Shown: piece by piece, positions 33,766-41,983 of the stretch
Layout: the number at the start of each line of letters is the position of its first letter
Numbering within the stretch: position 1 is the first letter of the stretch
Assembly (NCBI GenBank): GCA_046094385.1
Contig: JBJTHJ010000068.1
Span: 1 to 46,134, forward strand
From: ZLKRG08 sp046094385
GTDB taxonomy: Bacteria; Actinomycetota; Actinomycetes; Nanopelagicales; Nanopelagicaceae
Reading direction: 5' to 3'
DNA length: 46,134 nucleotides
Position numbers and translations under genes: made by a program
Notes under the pieces: generated by a model
What the model was told of the DNA's origin: nothing
What the model saw: only the letters and a program-made list of their open reading frames with translations
The model's database searches: none

Positions 33766-34875
33766 TTAACTTTGATCTGCTTTCGGATAGACCACCTCTT
33801 CAAGAATTAACAAAATTGAAGCGGCAATCGGAACTGCCAAGATTCCTCCTACTAGACCGAGTAATGAAGCTCCAATCAATGCGCTAACGATGGTTACCAA
33901 TCCTGGGATTGAAAGTGATTTCTGCATGATCTTGGGCATTAGTAGATAGTTCTCAATCTGTTGATAGATCACATAAATACCCAACATAATTACTGCGGTA
34001 AGTACTGATTGCGTTAGCGCAACTACCGTCAAAATCGCTGAACCGATGAAATGTCCGATCAACGGAATTAACCCACAGATAAAGACCAACATCCCAAGTG
34101 CTATTGGCGATGGCAGACCCAAAATACCAGTGGCGATTGCCATTACTATGCCTGCAATGAAAGCCACTGAAATCTGACTACCTACGAAAGCGCCAATTCT
34201 GGAGACGATGCCATCTGTTAAAGCTCGGATTCTCTCGCGTCTAGACGCTGGCGCCAAGCGGACTGCGTAATTGATGACTTGGGGCAATGAGATCGTGAAG
34301 TACATCGTTAATACCAAGATAGTAAGCGCAGTGAAAATTCCGGAGATGAAAGTTTTGCCGACCCCAACTATGCCACCGAAGGCAGAGATCAATAGCGTGC
34401 CATCATTTGTAACCGACTCAATTCTTTCATTTATTGAATCTATGATTCCGTAATGCTCGTTGATATCTGAGATCAATTTGTTGTTCTTTAAATTATCAAG
34501 TAGCGCCGGTGCATTCTCAATAAGACTAGTGGTCTGTCTGATTACGGGCGGGATAATCAATAAAGCTAGCAATGTCACAAATAAAAGCACCAGTCCAAGA
34601 ATTGCTGCGACTGACCAACTTCTACTTAAGCCGCGTCTTTTGAAGAATTCCACCGCTGGGTTCAAACCCATCGCCAAAAAGATCGAGATAATTAAAAGCA
34701 CAAAGATTTGACTTGCCGCAGCTAAAGAACGAAGAAGCACAAAAGCAGTAAGCGCACCCGCAGTCGCTAGAAATCCAAAATAAAATGGTGAACTTTTCTC
34801 AATTGGTCTGCCAGGAACACCGAAATTCTTGGGTGATTTTGCTATCGATTTTGTGGTTTGCTTCTTGATTGCCAT
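33766..34875 (-). CDS. AI-2E family transporter (TqsA/YdiK-like)
   Basis: A 369-residue membrane protein of the AI-2E transporter family (UPF0118). About seven to eight hydrophobic helices; the N-terminal ~30 residues are basic and cytoplasmic. Family features include SIFLAMGLNPAVEFFKRRGLSR, the Ala/Gly-rich VGSQISVAFIAGIVMAIATGILGLP, LIPLIGHFIGSAILTVVAL, and QQIENYLLMPKIMQKSLSIPGLVTIVSALIG. The name reflects one E. coli member; other members are sodium/proton antiporters, so the cargo is not known. TAGACT ends 6 bases before the ATG (leaderless). Confidence 0.88.
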   Translation of the reverse strand: MAIKKQTTKSIAKSPKNFGVPGRPIEKSSPFYFGFLATAGALTAFVLLRSLAAASQIFVLLIISIFLAMGLNPAVEFFKRRGLSRSWSVAAILGLVLLFVTLLALLIIPPVIRQTTSLIENAPALLDNLKNNKLISDINEHYGIIDSINERIESVTNDGTLLISAFGGIVGVGKTFISGIFTALTILVLTMYFTISLPQVINYAVRLAPASRRERIRALTDGIVSRIGAFVGSQISVAFIAGIVMAIATGILGLPSPIALGMLVFICGLIPLIGHFIGSAILTVVALTQSVLTAVIMLGIYVIYQQIENYLLMPKIMQKSLSIPGLVTIVSALIGASLLGLVGGILAVPIAASILLILEEVVYPKADQS

Positions 34876-34929
34876 GTCTTAAGTCTATTTATGGAAATTT
34901 CTAGGTCAGAAATACGAGAGAATATGGGC
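34876..34929. promoter_or_regulatory. 54-bp divergent promoter, AI-2E permease / DUF4032
   Basis: TAGACT (34882-34887, minus) ends 6 bases before the AI-2E ATG; GAGAAT (34918-34923, plus) ends 6 bases before ATG 34930. For the plus gene the GAGAG within the same stretch could alternatively act as a ribosome site. Confidence 0.5.
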
Positions 34930-36150
34930 ATGTCACTGCGCATTACCGGTCTAGGCGAGGAGATTGGCGCAGTCATTGGCCTACCTTGGGAGCGGCCGCT
35001 TGAGCAGTGGTCAGAAGATCCAGCGCTCTCTGAGAAGCGTGGCATCTCTCGCCATATCGTGCGTCTAGTGCGTGCCGATGAAGATGATCAAAATTCTGAG
35101 ATTTATGCGGTCAAAGAGACGGTCATCGAGTTCGCCAAGCGAGAGTATCGAGCCTTAATCGAATTAAAACGACTTGGCGCACCTAGCGTTGAACCAGTTG
35201 CGGTAATTGAAGGACGAACTGATGTAAATGGTGAAGAGTTGCCATGCGCGATAGCCACCAGATTCTTGCCATTTTCTCTGCCATATCGAGTTGTGCTTTC
35301 ACAGTCAGTCTCCGCACACGATATCAATAACATGGCAAATGCACTTGCCTACCTTTTAGTGAGATTACATTTACTTGGATTCTGGTGGGGGGATTGCTCC
35401 TTATCCAATACTTTGTTTAGAAGAGATGCCGAAGGTTTTGCGGCATATTTGGTTGATGCTGAGACCGGAGAATTTCAAAATAAGTTATCAGATGGCCAGC
35501 GAGAACATGATTTGGAGATTGCCTTCTTTAATGTAGCTGCAGAGTTAGAAGATCTTCAATTATCAGGGGTGCTGTACGAAGGTATGGATCCAATTCGTGC
35601 CAGTGAAGCTGTGCAACGTAGATATCTCAGATTGTGGTCAGCGTTAAAGGATCCACAGAAGTTAGATCCAAACGATCGCCATGCAGTTGAGCGCGCAATG
35701 CGCCAATTACATGATTTAGGTTTTGCAGTCGAAGAGGTACAGGTCTCTTTGGATAATGAGTCGCATATGCTCTCGTTTCAGCCAAGATTGGTGGCTGCGG
35801 GTTATCACGTGGCAAAGATCAAGAATCTATTCGGATTAGATACGCAAGAGCTACAAGCTAAACGAATTCTGGCCTCCTTTGATCGTTGGTATGCGCGTCA
35901 AAGTGTGAAAAGCGACAAAGAGGAGATGGCCAAAGCGTGGATGGAAGAGGTATTTAATCCAATTTTGGCTATGGTTCCCGCAGAGCTACAGGGGCGCGTT
36001 GAGAAGGCGCAGATGTTCCATGAGATCTTGGAGAATCGTTGGTACATGACGGAGAAACTAGGATATGACGTCGGATTAGAAGCGGCGGCAAAGGCCTATA
36101 TAAATGAGGTTCTGCCATTACGTATGGACTCTGGAGTTGAAGCGCAATGA
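34930..36150 (+). CDS. DUF4032 protein with kinase-like N-terminal domain
   Basis: A 406-residue conserved actinobacterial protein. The N-terminal half resembles lipopolysaccharide/RIO-type kinases: YAVKETVIEFAKREYRAL (Lys and Glu), then the catalytic-loop-like LLGFWWGDCSLSNTLFRRD and YLVDAETGEF, in the place of HxDxxxxN and the DFG-like metal site. The C-terminal half is DUF4032. The start at MSLRITG fits the family, whose members begin close to LRI followed by LPWxxPLExW; in-frame codons further upstream overlap the promoter. It overlaps the next gene by 4 bp. The substrate of any kinase activity is unknown. Confidence 0.82.
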   Translation: MSLRITGLGEEIGAVIGLPWERPLEQWSEDPALSEKRGISRHIVRLVRADEDDQNSEIYAVKETVIEFAKREYRALIELKRLGAPSVEPVAVIEGRTDVNGEELPCAIATRFLPFSLPYRVVLSQSVSAHDINNMANALAYLLVRLHLLGFWWGDCSLSNTLFRRDAEGFAAYLVDAETGEFQNKLSDGQREHDLEIAFFNVAAELEDLQLSGVLYEGMDPIRASEAVQRRYLRLWSALKDPQKLDPNDRHAVERAMRQLHDLGFAVEEVQVSLDNESHMLSFQPRLVAAGYHVAKIKNLFGLDTQELQAKRILASFDRWYARQSVKSDKEEMAKAWMEEVFNPILAMVPAELQGRVEKAQMFHEILENRWYMTEKLGYDVGLEAAAKAYINEVLPLRMDSGVEAQ

Positions 36151-37016
36151 CTACGCCACCTTTTGGTAGAGCCTTTGATTTGAGTACTTTGAAGAAACCT
36201 CAAGTTACTACTCAAACATCAACACCAACATCAAAATTTGGCGTTGAAGCAACCGCAGAATCGCTTCCCAAAGAACTAATACCACTTTCAAATACCAAGC
36301 CAGTAGTGATTCTCTGTTGGTCGGAACGTTTTCCCGAGTCAAAAGAGACGTTGGCGCTACTTGCCAAATTAAATCAAAAAGATCAAGAGTCATGGCAACT
36401 TGCAACTGTCGAGGTTGAAAAGGAACCACAAGTTGCCCAGGCGCTTCAAACTAGAGTCGTCCCTTATGCCGTTGCAATTATCAAAGAACAGGTCAGACCA
36501 CTTTTTGAAAACCCATACCCTGAAGATCAATTGCGAATGGTCATAGATAAGGTCTTGTCCATTTCTGCCGAGCAAGGGATTGGACAGGCGCCTATCGAAC
36601 GTACCGAACCTGAGGAAGACGAGGCGATGGCAGCGTTGCAATCAGGTGATTTAGATGGAGCCATCAACGCCTTCGAAAGATTGATTTCACGAAAACCAAA
36701 TGATGCTATGGCCAAATCTGGTCTAGCTCAGATGCAGCTACTTAAGCGCACCCAAGTCTTAAAACCCCAAGAGGTAATCAGCAAAGCCAATGAAAATCCG
36801 TTGGATGTCAATGCACAGATCAATTGTGCAGATCTAGAAGTGACCAGTGGCAAACTAGAAGATGCTTTCGCACGATTGTTAAATTGCATTCGGTCGCTAA
36901 AGGATGAGGATCAGAAATTAGCCAAAGAACATCTATTAAATCTATTTTCTTTGGTGGATCCGGCAGATCCACGACTGATTCAAGCTCGTAAAGAATTAGC
37001 GAGTGCCCTATTTTGA
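36147..37016 (+). CDS. Thioredoxin-like/TPR protein without active-site cysteines (CnoX/YbbN-like)
   Basis: A 289-residue protein. Residues ~35-140 follow the thioredoxin fold (KPVVILCWSERFPESKETLALLAKL, VEVEKEPQVAQALQTRVVPYAVAI with the cis-Pro in VVPY), but the CxxC site is replaced by SERF/PES, so it cannot do thiol-disulfide exchange. The C-terminal ~140 residues are TPR-like helical repeats (AMAALQSGDLDGAINAFERLISRKPND), as in YbbN/CnoX co-chaperones. A chaperone-holdase role is the likeliest reading. Coupled to DUF4032 upstream and to the MFS gene downstream. Confidence 0.82.
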   Translation: MTTPPFGRAFDLSTLKKPQVTTQTSTPTSKFGVEATAESLPKELIPLSNTKPVVILCWSERFPESKETLALLAKLNQKDQESWQLATVEVEKEPQVAQALQTRVVPYAVAIIKEQVRPLFENPYPEDQLRMVIDKVLSISAEQGIGQAPIERTEPEEDEAMAALQSGDLDGAINAFERLISRKPNDAMAKSGLAQMQLLKRTQVLKPQEVISKANENPLDVNAQINCADLEVTSGKLEDAFARLLNCIRSLKDEDQKLAKEHLLNLFSLVDPADPRLIQARKELASALF

Positions 37017-38173
37017 TCAAACGTGATGTGGCGCTTACCAAAGCGCTCTTCTTCCTCTTTGGGGTAGGGATCATGTCTTGGATCCCTAGATTTCCTGAGG
37101 TCAAAGAGAAATTAGCGGTAAACAATGGCCTTTTTGGCACGATGTTGAGCGTAGGCGCTTTTGGCTCTTTGATTGCGCTCTTAACTATCGGCCATCTGGT
37201 TGATCACTTTGGTGCCAAGCGGATGATGTTGGTGGGCATCACGATGCTAACTAGCGCCTTTGTTGCCATAGTGCATACCTCTAATCATGAACTCTTTATC
37301 ACGCTAAATATCTTGGTGGGTTTTTCAATGTCGATGCTTCACATTGCAAACAATGCTCAGGCTTTCCACGATCAAGATAGGGGTGGTAAGAATCTGGTGA
37401 TCTCTGCAGCTGGCTATTGGAGCGCAGGATCGCTTTTAACGACCATACTTTCTATGTTTTTGATTGGAAAGGTGAGTTTAGAAGTTCATATCACAACATT
37501 ATTCTTGATTGTTTGGGCGTTAATGGTAATCGTGATTTATATGCGCCATGAGACTTTGGTCCCTGCCAACAAACATGACAGCGTGCGCAGATCAATTTAT
37601 CAAGACCTTAAGAAATTTAATTTTGATTGGATGATCAATTTTGGCTTGATTTTTGGAATCATGCTTGAGTTTGCAATTACAGATTGGTCCACTATCTTTG
37701 CAAAAGAAGATGGTGGAATCTCGCCTAGTTTGGCTCCGCTACCTTTTATGTTCTTCACTATTTTTATGATTATCGGACGCGTATCAATCAACACTTTAAA
37801 GAAGCGATTTCATATCTCAAACCTAGTTAGATTTGGCGGAGTTCTTGCTGGGACCTCATTCTTAATTGGAATTTGGACCGTAGATAGATTTGGTCTGCCA
37901 GGGCTTGTGATCTCCTTCTCCTTGGCCGGATTGGGTTCTTCTTACATTGGGCCGGCATTTTTAAATGCGGCCAATACCAGAATCGATCTACCAGCCAGCA
38001 TCGTGATCGGCCAAATTAGCGCAGTAAATGCCATGCTCTCTTGGGTTTTGAAACAGGTAATTGCATTCTTGGCGCAATTTACTGGTTTGCAAGTTGCGCT
38101 TTCACTTCCTGCTTTGATGGTAATTGCAGTGGGGCTATTTGCGAAGGTATTTAAGCCAAAGCCAGCCAAATAG
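37013..38173 (+). CDS. MFS permease
   Basis: A 386-residue major facilitator protein with about eleven to twelve hydrophobic segments. GIMSWIPRFPEVKEKLAVNNGLFGTMLS and the loop HLVDHFGAKRMMLVGI (MFS A-motif like GHxxDxxGxRR) place it near the YfcJ/FucP-like 'BNR' group that often has an SWxxRxP motif in the first loop. The substrate is unknown. The start is TTG at 37013, overlapping the previous stop (TTGA), so translation is probably coupled. The last 23 bases overlap the end of glgB on the opposite strand. Confidence 0.85.
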   Translation: MIKRDVALTKALFFLFGVGIMSWIPRFPEVKEKLAVNNGLFGTMLSVGAFGSLIALLTIGHLVDHFGAKRMMLVGITMLTSAFVAIVHTSNHELFITLNILVGFSMSMLHIANNAQAFHDQDRGGKNLVISAAGYWSAGSLLTTILSMFLIGKVSLEVHITTLFLIVWALMVIVIYMRHETLVPANKHDSVRRSIYQDLKKFNFDWMINFGLIFGIMLEFAITDWSTIFAKEDGGISPSLAPLPFMFFTIFMIIGRVSINTLKKRFHISNLVRFGGVLAGTSFLIGIWTVDRFGLPGLVISFSLAGLGSSYIGPAFLNAANTRIDLPASIVIGQISAVNAMLSWVLKQVIAFLAQFTGLQVALSLPALMVIAVGLFAKVFKPKPAK

Positions 38174-40022
38174 TGGCCATTGGCGGGATCCTAAGTGTGA
38201 CCGCTAACTTCGAATCTACCTCGATAATCGAATTGGTGATGCCGGAACCACCATATTTCAAATCGTCGGTATTTAGTACCTCTTGGTACTTTCCAGGTGT
38301 CGGAAAGTGCATGCGATAACTTTCGTGTGGAACTGGCGACCAATTGGTAATCGAAACCAAAGGCTTACGATCATCTGACCATCTAGTGTAGGCGAGCACA
38401 TTTGCAGCGCCATCATCGCCAACCAACCATTGAAATCCATCTACGAAATTATCGCGTTGCCATAGGGCCGGGGTATCACGATACTTTTGATTGATATCAG
38501 CTACCACTTTTTGAACGCCTTTATGTTCGTCAAATTCAGTTAAATACCATTGCAAACCATCGGCGGCGCTCCACTCATCATTCTGCGCAAATTCAGATCC
38601 CATGAAAAGCAATTTCTTTCCAGGGTGTGACCACATGTAGCCATACAAAGCACGAAGTTGAGCCAATTTCTGCCAGCGATCGCCAGGAAATTTATTGACC
38701 AGAGCGCTCTTGCCGTGAACCACCTCGTCGTGTGAAAGTGGAAGCATGAAGTTCTCACTCCATGAATAGAGAATTGAAAAAGTGATCTCATTGTGGTGAT
38801 ACACACGATGGACTGGTTCATGAGACAGATATTGCAAAGTATCGTGCATCCAACCCATATTCCATTTGTAGCCAAAACCCAGACCGCCCATACCGGTATC
38901 TTTGGTGACACCTGGCCAAGCTGTTGACTCTTCGGCGATCATCATGATTCCGGGGTAGTTTCGATAAGCAGTAGAGGTGGCTTCTTGTAAGAATTGGACT
39001 GCCTCCAGATTTTCACGTCCACCAAATTTATTTGGGACCCATTCGCCATCTTTTCGAGAATAGTCCAAGTAGAGCATCGAAGCCACCGCATCGACTCTAA
39101 GCCCATCGATATGGAACTCTTCGAGCCAGTAAAGTGCGCTAGCGACAAGGAAATTTCGAACTTCATTGCGACCAAAGTTAAAGACCAAAGTCCCCCAATC
39201 GGGATGCTCACCTTGTCTTGGATCTGCATGTTCATAGAGCGCAGTGCCATCAAATTTGGCTAATGCCCATTCATCTTTTGGAAAGTGGGCAGGTACCCAA
39301 TCGAGGATCACGCCAATACCGGCTTGATGCAATTGATCGACCAAATATCGAAACTCATCTGGGGTTCCAAATCGAGAAGTTGGCGCAAAGAAACCGGTTA
39401 CTTGATATCCCCATGATGGCGCATATGGATGTTCGGTCACCGGAAGAAATTCGATGTGTGTAAATCCTTGCGCTTTTACGTAAGCGATCAATTCTGTTGC
39501 AAGCTCTGTATATGAAAGGCCAACTCTCCAGGACCCTAAGTGAACCTCGTATACAGAGACCGGTGAACGCCATGATTGATAATCTCTTCGTGACTGCATC
39601 CAATCGTGATCGCGCCACTTGTAATTTGATTCGTTGACTATCGATGCCGTGCTTGGTGGGATTTCGCATTGCCTGGCCATGGGGTCTGCATGATCGACCC
39701 ATTGACCAAAGGAGCTACAGATGGCAAATTTATATTTAAGACCGGGGCCGACATCGGGTAAGAAGGCCTCCCAAATACCAGAGTTTCCAAGGCGCACCAT
39801 TGGATTTGTCTTCTTATCCCAAAAATTATTATCGTGGATCAAACTTACTGCCGAGGCATTGGGAGCCCAGACGCTAAATGTGGTGCCAATCAACGCTCCG
39901 GCGGCATCGCGAATTACATGCGCACCGAGTGCGCCCCAAAGTTTTTCATGTCGCCCTTCATTAAAGAGATATAGATCTATCTCACCTAGAGTCGAATTTG
40001 GATTTAAATACGATGCGCTCAT
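38151..40022 (-). CDS. glgB: 1,4-alpha-glucan branching enzyme GlgB
   Basis: Introduces alpha-1,6 branches in glycogen or related alpha-glucan. 623 residues: an N-terminal CBM48 domain (ALGAHVIRDAAGALIGTTFSVWAPNA), then the GH13 barrel with YEVHLGSW, LDWVPAHFPKD, the nucleophile Asp in GLRVDAVASMLYLDY, the acid Glu in MIAEESTAWPG, and the transition-state Asp in LPLSHDEVVHGK; the C-terminal beta domain ends TIWLALA. It lacks the extra N1 module of E. coli GlgB, common in short forms. Coupled to glgE by an ATGA overlap. Confidence 0.97.
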   Translation of the reverse strand: MSASYLNPNSTLGEIDLYLFNEGRHEKLWGALGAHVIRDAAGALIGTTFSVWAPNASAVSLIHDNNFWDKKTNPMVRLGNSGIWEAFLPDVGPGLKYKFAICSSFGQWVDHADPMARQCEIPPSTASIVNESNYKWRDHDWMQSRRDYQSWRSPVSVYEVHLGSWRVGLSYTELATELIAYVKAQGFTHIEFLPVTEHPYAPSWGYQVTGFFAPTSRFGTPDEFRYLVDQLHQAGIGVILDWVPAHFPKDEWALAKFDGTALYEHADPRQGEHPDWGTLVFNFGRNEVRNFLVASALYWLEEFHIDGLRVDAVASMLYLDYSRKDGEWVPNKFGGRENLEAVQFLQEATSTAYRNYPGIMMIAEESTAWPGVTKDTGMGGLGFGYKWNMGWMHDTLQYLSHEPVHRVYHHNEITFSILYSWSENFMLPLSHDEVVHGKSALVNKFPGDRWQKLAQLRALYGYMWSHPGKKLLFMGSEFAQNDEWSAADGLQWYLTEFDEHKGVQKVVADINQKYRDTPALWQRDNFVDGFQWLVGDDGAANVLAYTRWSDDRKPLVSITNWSPVPHESYRMHFPTPGKYQEVLNTDDLKYGGSGITNSIIEVDSKLAVTLRIPPMATIWLALA

Positions 40023-41983
40023 AATTTAACTTTCACGATATGAGCGACTTTCCCAACAGGTCTACTTGGCTGGAGTCGGACAAAGGTATGTGAACTCCAT
40101 TCATACTCTTTATTGTCAAATAGGTCGATGACTTTGAAGCTCTCAGCATTAAAGCCAAGTAGCTCCATATTCCAATGAATAGTAGTTTCTTGGGTGTCAT
40201 TGGGATCTAAGTTGACCACGACCAAAATTAAATTCTCGCCCTCACGCTTGGAATAGGCGAGTATGGCTGGGCTATCGGTGTGATGAAAGTAGAGATTTCG
40301 AAGTCGCTGTAAAGCGATATTCTCCTTGCGAATCCGATTTAATTGAGTGATGAAAGGGGCCAAAGTTAAGCCTTTTTTGGCTGCGCCCTCCCAGTCTCTT
40401 ATCTTGATCTGATACTTCTCTGATTCCCAGTACTCCTCTTTGCCTTCAGCAAGAGGTTTCGCTTCATAAAGTTCATATCCTGCATACATGCCCCATGATG
40501 GCGTCAACGTAGCTGCTAAAACTGCACGTAGTGCAAACATCGCAGGGTTACCACTTTGTAAGTGATAAGGCAGGATATCTGGAGTATTGACCCAGAAATT
40601 TGGCCTAAAGAATGAACTGGTGTGATGTGCAACTTCGTTGCCGTAATCAGTTAACTCTTCTTTGCTAGTTCTCCATGTGAAGTAAGTGTATGACTGCTGA
40701 AAACCAGCTTTACCTAAGGCATGCATCATCGCAGGTTTAGTAAATGCCTCCGCTAGGAAGATAATTTCAGGAGATTCCTTATGGATTGCGGCTAGTACCT
40801 CTTGCCAAAAATGCACAGGCTTGGTGTGTGGGTTATCTACCCTAAAGATGGTGACGCCTTTTGAGATCCAAAACTTTAGAATCCGAAGCGTTTCATTGAC
40901 GATTCCTGAATAATCCTGATCGAAGTTGATTGGATAAATATCTTGGTACTTCTTTGGAGGATTTTCGGCATAGGCAATTGATCCATCAGGTCGGTGGCTA
41001 AACCACTTTGGATGGCTCTTTACCCAAGGATGATCGGGAGATGCTTGGAGTGCAAAATCCATGGCAATTTCAAGTTTTAACTCACGAGCAGATTTAACAA
41101 ACTCTTCAAAGTCATCCATCGTGCCAAGTTCGGGATTGATCGCATCGTGACCTCCGGCAGTACCGCCAATTGCCCACGGAACTCCGGGATCATCTGGGCC
41201 GGGAGTTAAAGTGTTATTTGGCCCCTTACGAAATTGCATTCCGATTGGATGTACCGGTGGCAGATAGAGAACATCAAAGCCCATCTCCTTAACCGCAATT
41301 AATCGCTTGGTAGCGCTCTTGAAAGTTCCGCTGATGGTCTTGCCATTGATTGCGATTTGTGCGCCCTCTGAGCGCGGGAAGAACTCATACCAAGCGCCAA
41401 CTAGCGCTAAATCACGTTCGGATCTAATTGGAAAACTCTCGGAATTGGATACCAATCTTTTAAGTGGATTTATTCGGAAATAACTTCGGACTGCCTCAAT
41501 GGTGGCCTGCGAGAATCTATTTGCTGGAGCCTTCTTCTTATCACGCAATTGTCCGATCAAAGGTTTCAATAATTCTTGCAAATTTGAATCACTGGCTATC
41601 TTCTCTTCAAAGAGTATTGCCCCGATTTCACACATCAATTCGGGATCTACATTTGCGGCAATCTTTATCGCGCCATCATGTTCCCATGTCAGGTATGGAT
41701 GATCGTAAGTTTCGATATGGAATGTGAAATCTCCCAATCCGTTGGTGTTCACCCAAGCTTCATATCGATTTGTTCCGGGCCAATTTTCTCGCATTATTGA
41801 GCGGCTAACTTCGACGCCTTTGGAATCTAAAACCACCACATCTGCGCCAAATGCATCATGGCCATCACGAATTACGGTTGCTTCAACTTTGAACTTTTCG
41901 AATGGAATCGTCTTTACAGGGACGAACTCGCCGCCAAACCAGATAGTTGGGGAGATATCACTGGCAGGGATTCGATTGATCAA
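40019..41983 (-). CDS. glgE: Alpha-1,4-glucan:maltose-1-phosphate maltosyltransferase GlgE
   Basis: Extends alpha-glucan using maltose-1-phosphate (GH13_3). 654 residues: N-terminal domain with IPASDISPTIWFGGEF, helical bundle, catalytic barrel with VLYLPPVHPIGMQFRKGPNN, GTAGGHDAINPELGTMDDFE, the nucleophile Asp in FRVDNPHTKPVHFWQ, the acid/base Glu in IIFLAEAFTKP, then the C-terminal beta domain. With the adjacent GlgB this gives the GlgE route to glycogen, as in mycobacteria; treS and mak are not in the window. The start is a TTG overlapping the aceE stop (TTGA on the coding strand). The family's conserved N-terminus begins 3-4 residues later, so no other start fits. Confidence 0.96.
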   Translation of the reverse strand: MINRIPASDISPTIWFGGEFVPVKTIPFEKFKVEATVIRDGHDAFGADVVVLDSKGVEVSRSIMRENWPGTNRYEAWVNTNGLGDFTFHIETYDHPYLTWEHDGAIKIAANVDPELMCEIGAILFEEKIASDSNLQELLKPLIGQLRDKKKAPANRFSQATIEAVRSYFRINPLKRLVSNSESFPIRSERDLALVGAWYEFFPRSEGAQIAINGKTISGTFKSATKRLIAVKEMGFDVLYLPPVHPIGMQFRKGPNNTLTPGPDDPGVPWAIGGTAGGHDAINPELGTMDDFEEFVKSARELKLEIAMDFALQASPDHPWVKSHPKWFSHRPDGSIAYAENPPKKYQDIYPINFDQDYSGIVNETLRILKFWISKGVTIFRVDNPHTKPVHFWQEVLAAIHKESPEIIFLAEAFTKPAMMHALGKAGFQQSYTYFTWRTSKEELTDYGNEVAHHTSSFFRPNFWVNTPDILPYHLQSGNPAMFALRAVLAATLTPSWGMYAGYELYEAKPLAEGKEEYWESEKYQIKIRDWEGAAKKGLTLAPFITQLNRIRKENIALQRLRNLYFHHTDSPAILAYSKREGENLILVVVNLDPNDTQETTIHWNMELLGFNAESFKVIDLFDNKEYEWSSHTFVRLQPSRPVGKVAHIVKVKL

